A stretch of DNA of 64,000 nt from Flaveria trinervia. Its lineage: Eukaryota; Streptophyta; Magnoliopsida; Asterales; Asteraceae. Of this stretch, positions 61,195-64,000 are shown one piece after another. The notes under the pieces were generated by a model that worked only from the letters and a program-made list of their open reading frames with translations, was not told the DNA's origin and did not search any database. How positions within the stretch are numbered: the stretch's first letter is position 1; each line of letters opens with the position of its first letter. A program made the position numbers and the translations under genes. The DNA lies in NCBI GenBank assembly GCA_025506515.1, contig CM046457.1, forward strand, positions 5,180,944 through 5,244,943, written 5' to 3'.

Positions 61195-61850
61195 AGGATA
61201 GAGATCAAATAAAAACCATATTTATAATTGAAAACCGTGAAAACCACCACTATCTAATCAGATAATTATAATTGATTTAACTTTTTATTGTTTAAAGTAT
61301 ATTTGAGTCAATTTCAATCATTTTTTGAGTTCATTATATATTTTTGATTTAAACTCCAAGAAATGTCGATGACAACAAAACGAATTACGTATACATAACT
61401 TGTATGACGTACATGTACGTAGCTCTTAGTTGTACACCTGGTAACACGTATTTACATATACATAATCTCTACATATACACAATCATTAGTTGTATACTTT
61501 GTAAAACGTACTTACATATATGTAACGTCTAGTTTTCATGGTTTTCATTTATAAATGGGTTCAATTGGTTTTCAATGGTTTTTATTTATAAATTGGTTTT
61601 CACATATGTGTGCATGCGCGTGGACGCTGGATCGGGTGCGGGCGAAGGCTCGTGCGTGTGAGTGTGAGTGTGAGTGTGTGTGTGTGCGCGCGTGTAGCGC
61701 GTGCATGTAGAACTATGTGGATAAGCGATATTAACATATTACCAAGGTTGAAATAAAAAAAATATACGGAATCTAAAGTAGTAGAAGATTAGTAGTAAAT
61801 AGAGTGAGTGGTGTGTTTATAGCTTATGTCTACAAATATGAGATCTAATC
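61193..61850. other. Non-coding stretch, possible repeat fragment
   Basis: No gene is seen. The part from 61193 (GGATAGAGATCAAATAAAAA) to about 61600, with GAAAACC words near both sides, may be a transposable element fragment, but no termini could be fixed. A GTGTGAGTGTGCGC-rich run lies at about 61610-61710. Confidence 0.35.
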
Positions 61851-62230
61851 AATGTTGTAAAAATTGGCTCTAGGCGCCGATTAATCGCAAATCAGGGGTC
61901 CACCTTGGTGATTTCACTTAATCGGAGGTATTAATCGGTAATAGTCAAAATCTGACCTAGGCGGTCTTAACCGGCCAAAAATCGGATTCCGGTGACTTTT
62001 CCGGTGTTTTTCAAAAATTCCGGCCAAAAACTTGAAAATTCCGGCAAAAACTTAGAAAATCCGGCCAAATATGTATATTTATATATAAAACTGAACTTTT
62101 TTATTAAAATTACATATGTGTGTATTTATATATAAAACTAAAAATTATATATGAAAATTTCAATCCGATTAATTCCGACTAATCCATACCTCGCCGCCCC
62201 GACTAGCGCCTAGCGATTTTTACAACATAA
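61851..62230. mobile_element. MITE with 9-bp target duplication (MULE type)
   Basis: Both ends read as imperfect inverted copies of TGTTGTAAAAAT..GCTAGGCGC. The flanks are GATCTAATC (61842-61850) and GATATAATC (62231-62239), a 9-base duplication with one change. That length is typical of Mutator-like elements. The inside is rich in GGCCAAAAACTTG and CCGG words and has no gene. Confidence 0.6.
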
Positions 62231-63001
62231 GATATAATCACTTCAAAGAATTGCAAAACATAATCAGGAAACCAATTTTTCAAAATGATGACTATGAGCT
62301 TTCTATTATAAAGAAGACAAATGAAACACAAATGTAGAACACACTAACAATTTCAATGCTTAAATAAGATAAGTAAAGCCACAAATTACCTTTTAAATTT
62401 GTAAATATACTGAACAAACACTAATGAGAGGACATGTTCATGCTTGTACATTTAACTTTTGAACACAAAAATGAACACAAACAATTAATCCAATGAATTT
62501 TTCTGTTTATGTTTTGTTTGTTTGGAAACTGAACATTTTATTGTTTGTTTGTTAAAAATCTACACTAATAATTCACAAACATAGACAAACACAAACGATG
62601 TACTGTATTTCAACCAAACTCACTTCGAATTACCTTTTTATATTCCAAATATAAACTTGAAAACATATTGTATTTTATCCAATGCAAACCCCAAATGAGT
62701 TGCCACAAATCAAATGGTGGTTCCACAATATCCTACATTCACCAGCAACTGTTGCCAATGTTTAGTCCTTCACAAGCTGAGCCACAACATTTGTTACCAT
62801 AAAACAAAACCCAAGCACAAGTATACGAGCAGGATTGAATATACAAGAACTACTGAGATGTATTAACAATACTAACAACAGTTTCTGTCAGCAGATTGTT
62901 TACTGTGAAAATCCCATGTTTATTATTTGTTTACAACTATGATTGGGAGACGTTTTCAGGTAACTGACTGATGCTCGGCCAGGCCAATCGACGGATGTGT
63001 T
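62231..63001. other. Non-coding stretch, likely 3' untranslated region on the minus strand
   Basis: No gene is seen. If the exon at 63002-63058 is real, the part nearest to it would be its 3' untranslated region. Confidence 0.35.
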
Positions 63002-63058
63002 CAGATTGAAAGCCCTGCAAAAAGCAGCTCCAGCTCCTCATCTTGTGATACAGTCCTC
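63002..63058 (-). CDS. Possible last exon of an unrecognised minus-strand gene
   Basis: On the minus strand a good acceptor (TACATTCAG) precedes a 57-base open stretch reading RTVSQDEELELLFAGLSI and a TGA stop. The pyrimidine tract before the AG is moderate. The peptide is compact and looks like a natural C-terminus, but it is too short to assign. No companion exon was found between 63059 and 64000, so the rest would lie outside the window. Confidence 0.35.
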
Positions 63059-64000
63059 TGAATGTATGAGAAAAAACATCATCAGTTGCATCATACAAGC
63101 TACCCTAACTTATTAGAAAATAAAAAAGAAATCTGAAGCAGACAAAAAGTATTAAATACTTGAAAAATGTCGTCAGGTTATATACATAAATAAAAATTCA
63201 ACTCCTGTTTTTAGAATTATTTTCCCAGTCTTTGATGATCTTGTTATTTGAACAACTACCCATTTTTGATATTTTTGTTTCATAGGGGTGTGTTTATTAC
63301 AATACCAATTCTCAGTAAATAACTGCAAAAACCACATAAGCACTTGTACGTGTTACTTTAAAGACGTGGTGGGAGAGAGAAGAAAGACTGGTACGTGCCT
63401 ATAAAATTATCTTATGTATCATAGTCAAAACAATAATTACATGCGTTAATGAGGTTCTAGTTTCTTGCATATAATTGGTTATGTGCTGAACACCTTCTTT
63501 TATTATTTGAAGTATTAAATTATGGAACGATATATAAGTTACACATTACACTAAGGCCACGTAAATATCAAACATCATTAAAAGCCATCCGCATATCAAT
63601 TTGGTTTCGTTTATGTCGTTCTGGCAAAAGACTTGCCATGAGACAAAAATTTCCTTAAAAATTCAAATTGAGACAAGGACTTACCGCATTAGGCTTATAT
63701 GCATAAGTTTGTTCTAATTATAAACGAAATGTATAATACATATTAACATTAATGGAGACACTTTTTGTCTTTTTACAAACTTTTTGCAGGTTTCTAGCCA
63801 AAATTTGGGCACAAAAGAAAAAATAAACAAATGATCCAAAATGATACTTGCGTGGGCTAAAATGTCGTTTTGAAATACGACTGGCCTTGGTGTAAATTTT
63901 TCATGGCCTATTCATTCACCAATAATGATTTTTTATGCTTCTAATGTTGACATTATGATGTTTGAGTGCTTAATTATGCATCTATATCATACAAAATAGA
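63059..64000. other. Non-coding stretch at the right edge
   Basis: AT-rich sequence; nothing supported. If the exon at 63002-63058 is real, this would be intron. Confidence 0.35.

Overview
The window is nuclear DNA of a flowering plant, most likely a eudicot. It is AT-rich, has short plant genes with GT-AG introns, and is dominated by LTR retrotransposons primed by initiator tRNA-Met, Helitrons and small inverted-repeat elements. The species cannot be read from the sequence.

Supported host genes are few. (1) 13693-16225 (+) encodes a THESEUS1-type malectin-like receptor kinase with an unusual repetitive leader (13026-13692). (2) 19997-22470 (-) is a two-exon gene for a small unrecognised protein; its intron is almost entirely a tandem array of about 62-bp units. 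(3) 50131-51864 (+) is a two-exon tau-class glutathione S-transferase whose intron holds two Helitron-like elements joined end to end. (4) 63002-63058 (-) may be the last exon of a gene starting outside the window. Genes 1 and 3 carry five frameshifts in total, and every one is the loss of a single G from a run of G, which points to consensus error as much as to decay.

The centre (24473-46988) is a nest of LTR elements whose joints can be read base by base. A non-autonomous element E (target duplication CAATG) is split by a Ty3/gypsy element A (26256-46018, minus strand, duplication ATGGT). A's polyprotein is broken twice. One break is a solo LTR of a second family (39076-41514). The other is a solo LTR of A's own family (29127-36002, duplication GTTCG), which is itself invaded by a damaged element with a second-family LTR and a Cassandra-type LTR carrying a 5S rRNA segment. 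The whole nest may sit inside a Helitron (22901-47716).

A second gypsy copy, B (53647-60952, plus strand), lies in an ATATACGT-type microsatellite and lacks its 5' LTR. Small elements fill the rest: a long-inverted-repeat element (4009-5104), a Harbinger-like element with a GC-rich 34-bp minisatellite (17509-18502), a TTA-flanked MITE inside B's LTR, a 9-bp-duplication MITE (61851-62230) and a MULE transposase relic (about 9895-10068). The remaining stretches are AT-rich and show no gene I can support.
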